Shown one piece after another: positions 53,080-61,902 of a DNA stretch of 64,000 bases. This stretch comes from Oscillospiraceae bacterium (GTDB lineage: Bacteria; Bacillota; Clostridia; Oscillospirales; Acutalibacteraceae), in contig CACWPS010000004.1 in NCBI GenBank assembly GCA_902762875.1, forward strand, positions 124,001-188,000, given 5' to 3'. The notes beneath the pieces are model-generated. The model was not told the origin of the DNA and did no database searches. It was given only the letters and a program-made list of their open reading frames with translations. The translations under genes and the position numbers were made by a program. How positions within the stretch are numbered: the first letter of the stretch is position 1; each line of letters opens with the position of its first letter.

Positions 53080-53664
53080 ATGAACTACTATATATCCGAC
53101 CTGCATATCGGTCACGCCAATGCGATTAAGTTTGACAACAGACCGTTCGCAGATGTTAATGAAATGAATAACGCAATTATCGAAAACTGGAACAGCCGTG
53201 TTAAGACTGACGATACCGTATATATTCTCGGCGACTTCATTTGGGCAAAGGAAAGTGAATGGCCGTACTTCGTCGGTCCGCTTGCCGGAAATAAGGTGCT
53301 GATTCGCGGCAATCACGATCCGAGAGAGTTCAGCAGAACAGTACGAAATATGTTTCAGGACATAACGAACCTAAAGGAAATCAAGGAGGATGGCAAGCAC
53401 ATTGTAATGTGCCATTACCCCATTCCGTTCTTCCGTGCGGGTTTTTCCGACACAGCATATATGCTCTACGGTCATGTTCACCGAACAAAGGAATATGCGT
53501 ATTTGACCGAGATGCGTAAAGCAATCAAGGCAAATGCTACCGGATACGGTACACCAAGCGGTAACTTTATCAATGTCGGGTGTATGATGCCGTATATGGA
53601 CTACACACCGAGAACACTTGCTGAAATCATTGCCGGTGATGCGGCACATTTTGAAAACAACTGA
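53080..53664 (+). CDS. Calcineurin-like metallophosphoesterase
   Basis: This 194-residue two-metal phosphoesterase shows its motifs in order: YYISDLHIGHANAI, TVYILGDFIWA, VLIRGNHDPREF, VMCHYPIPFF and LYGHVHRTKEY. They are the D-x-H, GD, GNHD, H and GHxH blocks of the family. The short form is typical of mobile elements and phages. The substrate could be nucleic acid or a nucleotide, and cannot be read from the sequence. Confidence 0.88.
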   Translation: MNYYISDLHIGHANAIKFDNRPFADVNEMNNAIIENWNSRVKTDDTVYILGDFIWAKESEWPYFVGPLAGNKVLIRGNHDPREFSRTVRNMFQDITNLKEIKEDGKHIVMCHYPIPFFRAGFSDTAYMLYGHVHRTKEYAYLTEMRKAIKANATGYGTPSGNFINVGCMMPYMDYTPRTLAEIIAGDAAHFENN

Positions 53665-53678
53665 ATACTTGTACTCAC

Positions 53679-53712
53679 GCCGGATAGGAATTAAAACTGT
53701 CCGGCTATTTTT
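53679..53712 (+). terminator. Hairpin after the phosphoesterase gene
   Basis: GCCGGA (53679-53684) pairs with TCCGGC (53700-53705), with an added AG/CT pairing inside, followed by TATTTTTA. A further stem, GTCC with GGAC nested in TGCCC with GGGCA, lies just after it (about 53713-53754). Confidence 0.6.
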
Positions 53713-53779
53713 ATGCCCATTTACATACCTGTCCCCCTGCTTGGACGGGCAAACCAAAAAAGAATCGAGGTGAAAGGAT

Positions 53780-54199
53780 TTGAAAAACGGTGTCAAAAAG
53801 GTGAATGAAATCACTACTGAAATGCGTATTAACGACCTAATATATAAAATCATTGATGACGAGCTTGACGATATGATTTACGACTGCGACGAGCTTGATG
53901 AAGAATTTGAAAAACTCTACTTTGCAAAGCGAGTTTTGTCGGTATTTCAAAACAACGATATGCCTATTCGTGCTGCCGTTGGGTTGCTTGATAATGTAGA
54001 TATTATCGAAGCACTCTATGAGGACAAAGACGAATATATCGGCGATTCCGACAGCGATACAGATATTTGGAACTATGTAGTTGAGCACGGCTACCGTCAT
54101 TACGATGAAATCGTGTTGCCGGAAGAATGTCCTGAAATGGTCTATTTACGAATTGCAAGATGTATTTTGAAGAAAGGAGAATACGCTTATGACGAATGA
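53780..54199 (+). CDS. ICE-conserved acidic protein of unknown function
   Basis: This 139-residue protein is strongly acidic (LDDMIYDCDELDEEFEKLYF). The second half, VVEHGYRHYDEIVLPEECPE, looks structured. The start is TTG 53780 after a GAGGTGAAAGG site; an in-frame ATG at 53804 is an alternative. It directly precedes the Toprim gene. I see no known motif. Confidence 0.6.
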   Translation: MKNGVKKVNEITTEMRINDLIYKIIDDELDDMIYDCDELDEEFEKLYFAKRVLSVFQNNDMPIRAAVGLLDNVDIIEALYEDKDEYIGDSDSDTDIWNYVVEHGYRHYDEIVLPEECPEMVYLRIARCILKKGEYAYDE

Positions 54200-54207
54200 G
54201 GTGACTT

Positions 54208-55143
54208 ATGTGGGTAACTCCCGAACAAATTGAAAAGGCAAAGCAGATGGATCTCTTGACCTATTTGAAAAGCTATGAGCCGGGCAATCTCAAAAAGATT
54301 TCACACGATACTTGGTGTACCAAGGAGCACGATTCGCTTAAAATATCAAACGGCAAATGGCATTGGTTTTCTCGGCATATAGGCGGTAAAACAGCTCTTG
54401 ACTACCTCATAAAAGTCAAGGGCATTTCTTTTGTTAAGGCGGTGGAAATCATTACGGGCTATGCGGCGGTGCTGCCACCGGTCTACACCGGAATCGAAAA
54501 GCCGATTGAGTCGAAAAAGATTGAACTTCCCGAATACAATACAGATATTTGTGAGGTTCGCCGTTACCTCAAAGGCAGAGGTATATCGGATACGGTTATC
54601 GAGTATTGCCATGAAAACAAAATGCTCTATGAAGACGCAAAGTATCATAATTGCGTGTTCTTGGGGTACGACGGCAATACGCCGAAATACGGTGCGGTAC
54701 GCAGTACGGTATCAGATTTCAAAAGGGATTTAACGGGGAGCGACAAACGCTTCTCTTTCTTCATTCCGGCTAAAAGCGACACTGTGACGGTGCATTTGTT
54801 TGAGTCGGCTATCGACTTACTCAGCTACGCAAGCCTTGAAATAAAAGTCAAGCGGAACTGGCGCAGAGATGATCTGCTGTCCCTTGCAGGCGTGTATAAA
54901 ACGGATAAAAAGCAGGATATTCCGTTAGCGCTGAGAACCTATTTTGAACGCCATATCGGTACAAAAGCCGTCTATCTTCATTTGGATAACGATGAGGTCG
55001 GCAGAATGGCAACAAAGCAGATCACCGAGGCGTTGTCCTCACAATACACCGTCATTGACCAGCCGCCGCAAAGCGGCAAAGACTTCAATGATTATCTGAA
55101 AAACGAAATACGAAAAGAAAAACGAAAGGAGCAGGTGCGATGA
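54208..55143 (+). CDS. DUF3991/Toprim-domain protein (primase-like)
   Basis: This 311-residue protein resembles primase-related proteins of conjugative elements. The N-terminal DUF3991-like part has a zinc-ribbon-like start with ISHDTWCTKEHDSLKI. The block WHWFSRHIGGKTALDYLIKV follows. The C-terminal half has a Toprim pattern, with VHLFESAIDLLSYAS, AVYLHLDNDEVGRMAT and SGKDFNDYL. It may make primers for replication after transfer. It overlaps the next gene by 4 bp. Confidence 0.85.
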   Translation: MWVTPEQIEKAKQMDLLTYLKSYEPGNLKKISHDTWCTKEHDSLKISNGKWHWFSRHIGGKTALDYLIKVKGISFVKAVEIITGYAAVLPPVYTGIEKPIESKKIELPEYNTDICEVRRYLKGRGISDTVIEYCHENKMLYEDAKYHNCVFLGYDGNTPKYGAVRSTVSDFKRDLTGSDKRFSFFIPAKSDTVTVHLFESAIDLLSYASLEIKVKRNWRRDDLLSLAGVYKTDKKQDIPLALRTYFERHIGTKAVYLHLDNDEVGRMATKQITEALSSQYTVIDQPPQSGKDFNDYLKNEIRKEKRKEQVR

Positions 55144-55865
55144 AAATTAAAATCTATCAAATTAATATGGACAGAGATAACGGCAGCTACAGCTTTACCA
55201 ATTATGAAAACACAATAAGACGAACCGGAGGCGGAATACGGAGCAGTATATACGACTGCGTATTTGACGGTGAGGTTGCCTGTAAGGGTCTGGAGGAGGT
55301 CTATGAGAAATTCAACATTGACAGTCCGCCCGGATTTAAGGGACATTCGCTTTCGGTATCCGATATTGTGAAAATAGCGGAGTCCGATTCGGTAGAAAAG
55401 GGCTATTACTTCTGCGACAGTATCGGCTTTAAGAAGATTGACTTTGAACCGGAAAAATCTGAGAAGAATATGGACAACAAAATTACGGTTGTACTCGTCG
55501 AGCCGGGCAAGCTTGCCCGTATCGCTCAAATCGGGACAAGTCTTTCCGAATTACAGGCGGCTGTAGATGGCAATATCGAACCCTTTTACCCTTATGAGGA
55601 ACAAGTCTGTATCGTATGCAATGATGAGGGTAAGATTTGCGGGAAGCCGCTGAACCGTGCTATCTACAACGAGGACGGCACGATTATGGATATTATGGCG
55701 GGCACCTTTTTCATCTGTGATTGCAGTAAGCCGAGCTTCGGAAGTCTCAGCGAAGAACAGCAACAGAGGTTCCTTAAGCAGTTTAAGTATCCCGAACAAT
55801 TTTGCAGAATAAACGGTGAAATTACAGCAATAAAGTACAAACCGGAAAGAAATGAGGCGAGATAA
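55140..55865 (+). CDS. YodL-domain plus DUF3846-like protein
   Basis: This 241-residue protein has two parts. The N-terminal half (IKIYQINMDRDNGSYSFTNY, IYDCVFDGEV, FKGHSLSVSDIV, YYFCDSIGF) fits the YodL domain of mobile elements. The C-terminal half (ITVVLVEPGKLARIAQIG, LSELQAAVDGNIEPFYPY, GKPLNRAIY) fits DUF3846. The combination is common in Tn1549-like elements. Its start overlaps the Toprim gene stop (GCGATGA), and it ends in NEAR. Confidence 0.8.
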   Translation: MKIKIYQINMDRDNGSYSFTNYENTIRRTGGGIRSSIYDCVFDGEVACKGLEEVYEKFNIDSPPGFKGHSLSVSDIVKIAESDSVEKGYYFCDSIGFKKIDFEPEKSEKNMDNKITVVLVEPGKLARIAQIGTSLSELQAAVDGNIEPFYPYEEQVCIVCNDEGKICGKPLNRAIYNEDGTIMDIMAGTFFICDCSKPSFGSLSEEQQQRFLKQFKYPEQFCRINGEITAIKYKPERNEAR

Positions 55866-56390
55866 ATGCCGAAGGAATTTGATGTAACGATTGTCGAAAC
55901 ACTCAAAATGAAGGTTACGGTCGAAGCGGACAGTCTGGAAGAAGCAGAGCAGTTAGTCAGCGACGGTTGGTACAGGGGTGAATATATCCTTGACGCGGAA
56001 TGCTTTGAAGGCGTGGAGTTTGAATCGGCAGAGTCGGTAATTGACCTCAGCTACCGTGAGATGTCCGATGTATTCCATCACATCAACGATAAGCATAAGG
56101 AACCCGTTTGCGGATATATCGTATTCTCCCCCGATAGCTTTGATAAGCCATATTCCGAGCAGTCCCGGACCTATGTGGTGTCAAGCTACAACAAGGCTTT
56201 TATCAGCGGAGCCGGTGGCTATTCTATCTACGGTTCTTGCCTTGACGGAACCGATCAATGTGTCCGTCTTGAGGGATATATGCGTGGAGAAAACGCTTGG
56301 AAAATCGACCGTTGCTATATGAAAAGGGACGATTATGAACGTGCTGTTTCTCAGCCGGTAAAGAACAAAGACATCCGTGAGGAAAGATGA
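55866..56390 (+). CDS. DpnD/PcfM-like domain fused to a second ICE domain
   Basis: This 174-residue protein starts with a DpnD/PcfM-like unit (FDVTIVETLKMKVTVEADSL, EEAEQLVSDGWYRGEYI), related in pattern to the stand-alone protein at 41268. The C-terminal part, VCGYIVFSPDSFDKPYSEQS and later SIYGSCLDGTDQCVRLEGY, is a separate domain of unknown role. The stop is followed by the candidate oriT, so this gene ends the block before the transfer genes. Confidence 0.68.
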   Translation: MPKEFDVTIVETLKMKVTVEADSLEEAEQLVSDGWYRGEYILDAECFEGVEFESAESVIDLSYREMSDVFHHINDKHKEPVCGYIVFSPDSFDKPYSEQSRTYVVSSYNKAFISGAGGYSIYGSCLDGTDQCVRLEGYMRGENAWKIDRCYMKRDDYERAVSQPVKNKDIREER

Positions 56391-56505
56391 AATAAATAGC
56401 GGGGTTAGAGTGCGGCATTGTCTTAGCAAGCATCGTCTTTGTGTCCACACAACGACAGCTTGTTAAGGGCTGCCGCCCCTAAAACCCCGAAAAAGAGGTG
56501 GTAAT
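56391..56505 (+). other. oriT: Candidate origin of transfer (oriT)
   Basis: A 115-bp gap just upstream of mobC holds nested inverted repeats. Outer arms are TTAGCAAGC (56423-56431) and GCTTGTTAA (56458-56466), one mismatch. Inside lies the perfect TTGTGT-CC-ACACAA (56439-56452). A GGGC-TGCC-GCCC stem follows at about 56467-56478. Location beside mobC and relaxase genes and this repeat layout match known oriT regions. The nick site is not identified. Confidence 0.65.
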
Positions 56506-56820
56506 TTGCGAAAAAGAAATGTTGAATTTCATTTTATGCTGACAGATGCCGAAGCATCCCTGCTTCAAACAAAAGCAAAAAAATGCGGGCTTTCACAGCA
56601 GGCATTTATGCGCTCACTGTTATATAACACACCCATCAAAGAGCAGCCGTCTATTGACTTTCATACCACAATAAAGTCGCTTGAAAAAATCGGAGACAAT
56701 ATCAATCAGATTGCCGCCAAAGCAAACACGCTCGGCTTTGTGGATCAGGTTCAGTACCGAAAAGAAGCAGATAAACTTGAAAGGGTTATTGCCGAACTTA
56801 TGCGGGCGGTGTATAGCTAA
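56506..56820 (+). CDS. mobC: MobC-family relaxosome protein
   Basis: This is a 104-residue accessory protein that helps the relaxase bind and open oriT. An N-terminal ribbon-helix-helix-like part, RNVEFHFMLTDAEASLLQTK and SQQAFMRSLLYN, is followed by the MobC signature LEKIGDNINQIAAKANTLGF. The start is TTG with GAGGTGG upstream. Its stop overlaps the relaxase start (TAATG). Confidence 0.92.
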   Translation: MRKRNVEFHFMLTDAEASLLQTKAKKCGLSQQAFMRSLLYNTPIKEQPSIDFHTTIKSLEKIGDNINQIAAKANTLGFVDQVQYRKEADKLERVIAELMRAVYS

Positions 56821-58229
56821 TGGCGGTTACTTCTCTGTGGCGTGTTAAGGGATATATCGGTAAGGTAGTTATGTATGCCATAAACCCTGAAAAGACAAGC
56901 GAGCCTGTGTCATATCAAACAGCTGCGAAAGGTGCCGGTGCTGAGGATACTCTCAGCGGCATCGTTTCCTATGTGGAACGGGACAAAGCGACAAACCAAA
57001 AATCACTTGTTTACGGAATATGCTGCCATAAGGATACGGCAGTACAGGATATGATGGCAGTCAAACGCAAATTTGAAAAGACAGACGGTGTTATTGCTTA
57101 TCACGGGTATCAGTCTTTTGCCGAAGGTGAAGTGACACCGGATAAGGCTCACGAAATCGGCAAAGCTCTTGCCAAGGAACTGTGGGGAAATCGGTATCAG
57201 GTTCTTATCACAACTCATTTGGATAAGGACTCTCATATCCATAATCATTTTGTAATCAATACCGTTTCGTATCTCGACGGAAAGAAGTTCTTTCGCTCTA
57301 ACAAAGATTACTACCAAATGAGAGAAGTCAGCGACCGGCTCTGCAAGGAGTACGGTCTTTCTGTTATCAGGAATCCGAAAGCAAAAGGCAAAAGCTATGC
57401 CGAATGGCGAGCGGAATTTGAAGGCAGACCGACTGTACGGGGAACGATTCGTGAAGCCATAGATATTGCTGTCAGTGGCTCCGGTAGTAGGCTGGAATTT
57501 CTTGATGCAATGGATCAGATGGGCTTTATCATCGACCAAAGCGGTAAATATCCGAAAATCAAGCACGTCGGCGGAGAACGTTTTGTGCGTTTCAGTTCGC
57601 TCGGTCCCGGTTATTCCCCCGAAGAAATCATCGAACGCATACGGTATAACGATTATCCCGAGTTCCCCGAAGTTCCGCCGCAGGAGTCTCCGCAACAGAT
57701 TTTTGAAGGACAGGATCGACCGGTTGCGTCTATGAATTACACGGCGGTTTACCATTGCTTTGTTGCGGCTCTGAGAATCACGACAGAAAGACCGCAGACG
57801 AATAAAAAGATGTGCTTTCTTGTTAGTGAGGATCAGGGCAAAATGCGAAGCTATTCCGACCAGCTTTTGATGCTTACGGAGCACAAAATCGAAAACCGCG
57901 AACAGTTGCTCAGCTTTCGTGCGGAAGCGACGGCACAAATCCCGGAAGTAATAAAACTCAGGCAGGATATGAGAAATGCCTTAAAGCGGGCTATTCGTGC
58001 CGGCGACGAAGCCATGATAAGCAAGACAAAGTACAACATTGACATTTACACAAGGCAGCTCAAAAAGCTACGCCGTGAGATAGGCGCTTGCGACGGAGTT
58101 TTAGAGCGCATGGACTCGGTGCGGGAAAAGCTGACCCGTATCGAAAGTGAAAAATTCAGAGGAAAGGATAGGTTGAAGAATGAACACATCAGCAGAAGCG
58201 GCAGATCAAGTAGTGAGAATGTCACTTAA
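56820..58229 (+). CDS. MobP-type relaxase
   Basis: This nicking enzyme of 469 residues cuts and carries the transferred strand. The catalytic tyrosine candidate lies near the N terminus. The three-His metal motif is HLDKDSHIHNHFVINTVSYL (about residue 137), with the MOB_P pattern H-x-D-x(4)-H-x-H. The C-terminal third is helical and basic. It follows mobC directly and overlaps the PcfB gene by 50 bp, giving a coupled transfer set. Confidence 0.93.
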   Translation: MAVTSLWRVKGYIGKVVMYAINPEKTSEPVSYQTAAKGAGAEDTLSGIVSYVERDKATNQKSLVYGICCHKDTAVQDMMAVKRKFEKTDGVIAYHGYQSFAEGEVTPDKAHEIGKALAKELWGNRYQVLITTHLDKDSHIHNHFVINTVSYLDGKKFFRSNKDYYQMREVSDRLCKEYGLSVIRNPKAKGKSYAEWRAEFEGRPTVRGTIREAIDIAVSGSGSRLEFLDAMDQMGFIIDQSGKYPKIKHVGGERFVRFSSLGPGYSPEEIIERIRYNDYPEFPEVPPQESPQQIFEGQDRPVASMNYTAVYHCFVAALRITTERPQTNKKMCFLVSEDQGKMRSYSDQLLMLTEHKIENREQLLSFRAEATAQIPEVIKLRQDMRNALKRAIRAGDEAMISKTKYNIDIYTRQLKKLRREIGACDGVLERMDSVREKLTRIESEKFRGKDRLKNEHISRSGRSSSENVT

Positions 58230-58956
58230 CGGAGCCGAAGCCGCGTTAAAAATTACAGGCTCCGGAGCAAAAGAAGTTGCAAAGCTACTTTTCAAAGCCC
58301 TAAAGGATTTGTCTAAGCAATCCAAGAAAACCAAAGGTCAGATGCGGCTTTCCAACCTTGTGAAGTCCGGCAAGAAGCTGGACATTTATCAGGTGTCGGA
58401 CGCAAACCTGAAACGGTTCTGCGAGCAGGCAAAGAAGTACGGTATGCTCTATACTGTGCTTAAGGACAGAAATAAAAACGACGGATTAACTGAGGTTATG
58501 GTTAAAGCGGAGGACAAAGCAAAAATAGACCGCATTTTTGAAAAGTTAGGTCTTGTCCCCGAAAATGTTGCCGATGTATATCCGGAAAAAGCAAAAGAGA
58601 AGGACGCTCCCGAGCGTGCTTCAAAGGAAAAAAGCGAAGCGGATAAGTTTCTCGATGAGGTTATGGCAAAACCCAACCCCACAAAGGAGGAACCGCATAC
58701 CGTAAACCCCACAGAGGCACGGACTGCGAAACAAAGTCAGTCCGTGCCTTCTTCAAAGAACAGTCCAGATTCAAAGGACCGTTCGGCGGATGAGCGAACA
58801 TTAGCCGAACGCCGTCCGTCTGTGCGGAAGGAATTAAAGGAAATCCGCGAGGAAATGGACAGAGAGAAAAAAACGAAAGGCAAATCCAAAAACAGCCCGA
58901 ACAAAACCGCAGAGCACAAAGCTCCGCCAAAAAAGAAAAAATCTAAGGAGAGATGA
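58180..58956 (+). CDS. pcfB: PcfB-family conjugation protein
   Basis: This 258-residue protein is of the PcfB (DUF3801) family, which in enterococcal plasmid systems belongs to the coupling machinery. The match is SAEAADQVVRMSLNGAEAAL, ITGSGAKEVAKLLFKALKDL and KKYGMLYTVLKDRNKNDG. A long, charged, probably disordered tail rich in Lys, Glu and Ser makes up the last 100 residues. The gene lies between relaxase and the ArdC-like gene. Confidence 0.85.
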   Translation: MNTSAEAADQVVRMSLNGAEAALKITGSGAKEVAKLLFKALKDLSKQSKKTKGQMRLSNLVKSGKKLDIYQVSDANLKRFCEQAKKYGMLYTVLKDRNKNDGLTEVMVKAEDKAKIDRIFEKLGLVPENVADVYPEKAKEKDAPERASKEKSEADKFLDEVMAKPNPTKEEPHTVNPTEARTAKQSQSVPSSKNSPDSKDRSADERTLAERRPSVRKELKEIREEMDREKKTKGKSKNSPNKTAEHKAPPKKKKSKER

Positions 58957-58959
58957 TGT

Positions 58960-59856
58960 ATGAATAATTATGATGATCTTTTTACCGCAAACGGTGAGAA
59001 AAAGGAGTCCAAAACCGAGCGCCCGTTTAACAAAGAGGAATGGGCCGCAAAGAAACAGCAGGAACGCGCCGAAGCATTTGAGATGCTTGACAATGCTACC
59101 GTGGAGGCGGTCGCTAATCCCGAAACCTTCCGCGACTATCTGCTCATCCAAAGCAGATTCGGAAAATACTCTGTCAGCAATGCCTTGCTCATTTCGTATC
59201 AGAATAACGAAGCAACCTATCTTGCCGAATTTGAAACATGGAAAGAAAAAGGCGTGTTCGTCCAAAAGGGCGAGCGTGGCATTACCTTGCTCGAACCCGG
59301 CAATGAGTTTACCCGTGAAGACGGCTCAACCGGCTTTTCTATCAATGTGAAAAAGGTATTTGACATTTCACAGACCAACAGTGAACGAAGCTATTCCCGC
59401 AGAACGCCGGATGAACGCCGAGTGTTAAAGGCTTTGATTTCTTCTTCCCCGTGTGATATTCGCATGACGAACGAGCTTGACGGCAATGTGTGTGCAAGAT
59501 ATGTGCCCAAGGACGACGCCATTTATATCCGCCAGGGGCTTGACGGTGAGGATATTTTCAGAAGTCTTTCGCAGGAAATCGTAATTGCCAACTTTGCAAA
59601 GAACGGCGTTGCCCGAGAGGACTGCGTGTTCACTGCTTATTGTGCAACCTATGTGCTGTGCGAGCGCAACGGCTTTGATACCGGCGACTTTGACTTTGAA
59701 AAGGTTCCCGAAATGTTCAAGGACGCAGATACAAAAGCAATTCGCGGTCAGCTCGACAAGATTCGTGATTCTGCCAATGAGTTATCTCAGGATATGAACC
59801 GTATTATGGAGGAACAGCAGAAGGCTAAGCGTTCCAGAGATGACGGTGCAAGATAA
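58960..59856 (+). CDS. ArdC-like antirestriction protein, degenerate metalloprotease part
   Basis: This 298-residue protein has an ArdC-type single-strand DNA-binding N-terminal part (FGKYSVSNALLISYQNNEAT, KGVFVQKGERGITLLEP). The C-terminal part resembles the ArdC metalloprotease region, but the HExxH position reads LSQEIVIANFAKN. A zinc site is therefore unlikely. The same N-terminal pattern opens the giant helicase. Its role may be to shield incoming DNA from restriction, by analogy with ArdC. It ends in DDGAR. Confidence 0.72.
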   Translation: MNNYDDLFTANGEKKESKTERPFNKEEWAAKKQQERAEAFEMLDNATVEAVANPETFRDYLLIQSRFGKYSVSNALLISYQNNEATYLAEFETWKEKGVFVQKGERGITLLEPGNEFTREDGSTGFSINVKKVFDISQTNSERSYSRRTPDERRVLKALISSSPCDIRMTNELDGNVCARYVPKDDAIYIRQGLDGEDIFRSLSQEIVIANFAKNGVAREDCVFTAYCATYVLCERNGFDTGDFDFEKVPEMFKDADTKAIRGQLDKIRDSANELSQDMNRIMEEQQKAKRSRDDGAR

Positions 59857-59870
59857 AGGAGGAATTCGCT

Positions 59871-60062
59871 ATGACAGAAGCAAAGCGAATTATGACAATG
59901 GACGATTTTGAGCACCGTTTGCTTGTCGGATGTATCAATAAAGCAAGAACGGAATATATGGAGGAAGGTAAACCTACCGAGGATATTGACGATTTGCTTA
60001 TCAAGGCAATCGATGCCCCTACCAAAAAAGAAAAACGAAAGGCAGACCGTGCGGGAAGATAA
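59871..60062 (+). CDS. Small ICE protein, paralog of the 52892 gene
   Basis: This 63-residue helical protein has the core ARTEYMEEGKPTEDIDDLLI, which matches the 52892 product. A basic end follows (KKEKRKADRAGR). GGAGG precedes its ATG. Its 3' end overlaps the coupling protein gene by 14 bp, so it is probably translated with it. The function is unknown. Confidence 0.72.
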   Translation: MTEAKRIMTMDDFEHRLLVGCINKARTEYMEEGKPTEDIDDLLIKAIDAPTKKEKRKADRAGR

Positions 60063-61902
60063 ATTCTCCCGGGCGAATATTATTCTCTATCTGTTAGGTT
60101 TGCTCCCGACCGTATGGCTCGGACTTCTTGTTGCTCCTGCCATCGGCTTGGGACTTCCAAACCTCATCACAAATCTTGCGGCAGTATTCGGCAATCCGTT
60201 TCATATTGTATGGTGCGAGGACAGCTTAAAAACTGTCCTCGTTTTTCTATGCGCCTATGTTATCGGTATTATCGTTTATGTATCCACCGCAAGAAATTAT
60301 CGCCGCCGTGAAGAACACGGTTCGGCACATTGGGGCAATGCCGGACAGGTAAACAAAAAGTATGAGAATAAAGCAAAGCCCGAAGAAAACAAGATTCTGA
60401 CGCAGAAAACGAAAATCGGTCTTGACGGTCATAAGCACCGCCGAAATTTGAATGTACTTGTATGCGGCGGTTCAGGTGCCGGCAAAACAAGGTTCTATGC
60501 CAAGCCGAACATTATGCAGGCGAATACAAGCTTTGTCATTCTCGATCCGAAGGGAGAGAATGTGCGGGACACAGGAAGTCTCTTGAAGGCAAAAGGCTAT
60601 GACATCAAAGTTCTTGATCTCATCAATATGGATAAGAGTTATTGCTATAACCCGTTTGTCTATCTTCATTCGGATAATGATATTCAAAAGCTTGTCACGA
60701 ACATTTTTAAGAACACCACGCCAAAAGGCAGTCAGTCCCAAGATCCGTTTTGGGATCAAGCGGCAATGATGCTGCTGTTGGCACTTGTTTTCTATTTGCA
60801 CTACGAAGCGCCGCCCGAAGAACAGAATTTCCCGATGGTTATGGAGATGATACGCTCCGGTGAAGTTAAGGAGGATGACGATGGATTTATGTCGCCGCTT
60901 GACCGACTGTTCTCCCGTCTTGCCGAAAGAAGTCCCGACCATATTGCGCTGAAATATTACCGTAACTATCGGTCGGGTTCCGGTAAAACTCTGAAATCCA
61001 TTCAGATAACCCTTGTAGCACGACTGGAAAAATTCAACCTTGACAGCCTTGCCGCCATCACCCAATCGGACGAAATGGAGCTTGACAGACTTGGAGAAGA
61101 AAAGATCGCCATTTATGCGGTTATCCCGGATAACGATTCAAGCTACAACTTTATTGTCGGTATGCTTTATACCCAGCTTTTCCAACAGCTCTATTACAGT
61201 GCGGATGTAAAGCACGGCGGCAGGTTGCCGGTTCACGTGCATTTTGTAATGGACGAGTTTGCAAATGTCGCCCTGCCGGATGAGTTTGATAAGCTCCTTT
61301 CCACAATGCGAAGCCGTGAAATATCCGTGTCTATTATCATTCAGAACTTGGCTCAGCTCAAAAAGCTATTTGAAAAAGAATGGGAATCCATTGTCGGTAA
61401 CTGCGATGAATTTTTGTACTTGGGCGGTAACGAACAGTCCACCCACGAATATGTCTCAAAACTACTCGGCAAAGAAACCATTGATATGAATACCTACGGG
61501 CAATCCAAAGGTCGCAACGGAAACTATTCTACCAACTGGCAGATAACCGGGCGCGAGCTGATGACCCCGGACGAGGTGCGGATGCTGGATAACAAATATG
61601 CCCTACTCTTTATCCGAGGTGAACGACCGATAATGGATTTGAAGTATGACATATTGAAGCACCCGAATATCAAGCTCTCGGCAGACGGCGGAGCCGAACC
61701 TTACGACCATACCCGACCGAATTACAGTATCGGCAGTTTCCGGTTTGATAGGGATGTTTTGAAGCTGGAGCCGTTTGAGGTTACCGATGAAGTCGGAGAC
61801 TTTGCTATTTTGACCGAAGAAGAAATTGAAGAAATCTTAAAAAAAGAAAAAATGGAGGAAAGAAATCATGAAGAAAACACATCTCAAAAAGAACACCACT
61901 AA
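60049..61902 (+). CDS. virD4: VirD4/TcpA-type coupling protein
   Basis: This ATPase of 617 residues brings the relaxase-DNA complex to the secretion channel. After two N-terminal helices (IILYLLGLLPTVWLGLLVAP and VLVFLCAYVIGIIVYVSTA), Walker A is VCGGSGAGKTRFYAKPN (about residue 140), with VILDPKGENVRD. Walker B is HFVMDEFANVALPDEFDKLL, and an IIQNLAQLKKLF motif follows. I prefer the GTG at 60049. An earlier in-frame start at 59908 would overlap the small gene and add non-family residues. A Glu/Lys-rich tail overlaps the next gene. Confidence 0.93.
   Translation: MREDKFSRANIILYLLGLLPTVWLGLLVAPAIGLGLPNLITNLAAVFGNPFHIVWCEDSLKTVLVFLCAYVIGIIVYVSTARNYRRREEHGSAHWGNAGQVNKKYENKAKPEENKILTQKTKIGLDGHKHRRNLNVLVCGGSGAGKTRFYAKPNIMQANTSFVILDPKGENVRDTGSLLKAKGYDIKVLDLINMDKSYCYNPFVYLHSDNDIQKLVTNIFKNTTPKGSQSQDPFWDQAAMMLLLALVFYLHYEAPPEEQNFPMVMEMIRSGEVKEDDDGFMSPLDRLFSRLAERSPDHIALKYYRNYRSGSGKTLKSIQITLVARLEKFNLDSLAAITQSDEMELDRLGEEKIAIYAVIPDNDSSYNFIVGMLYTQLFQQLYYSADVKHGGRLPVHVHFVMDEFANVALPDEFDKLLSTMRSREISVSIIIQNLAQLKKLFEKEWESIVGNCDEFLYLGGNEQSTHEYVSKLLGKETIDMNTYGQSKGRNGNYSTNWQITGRELMTPDEVRMLDNKYALLFIRGERPIMDLKYDILKHPNIKLSADGGAEPYDHTRPNYSIGSFRFDRDVLKLEPFEVTDEVGDFAILTEEEIEEILKKEKMEERNHEENTSQKEHH

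Noticed and set aside
57003-57938. 311-codon minus-strand frame inside the relaxase gene
   Set aside because: Shadow of the relaxase, whose catalytic motif is clear on the plus strand.
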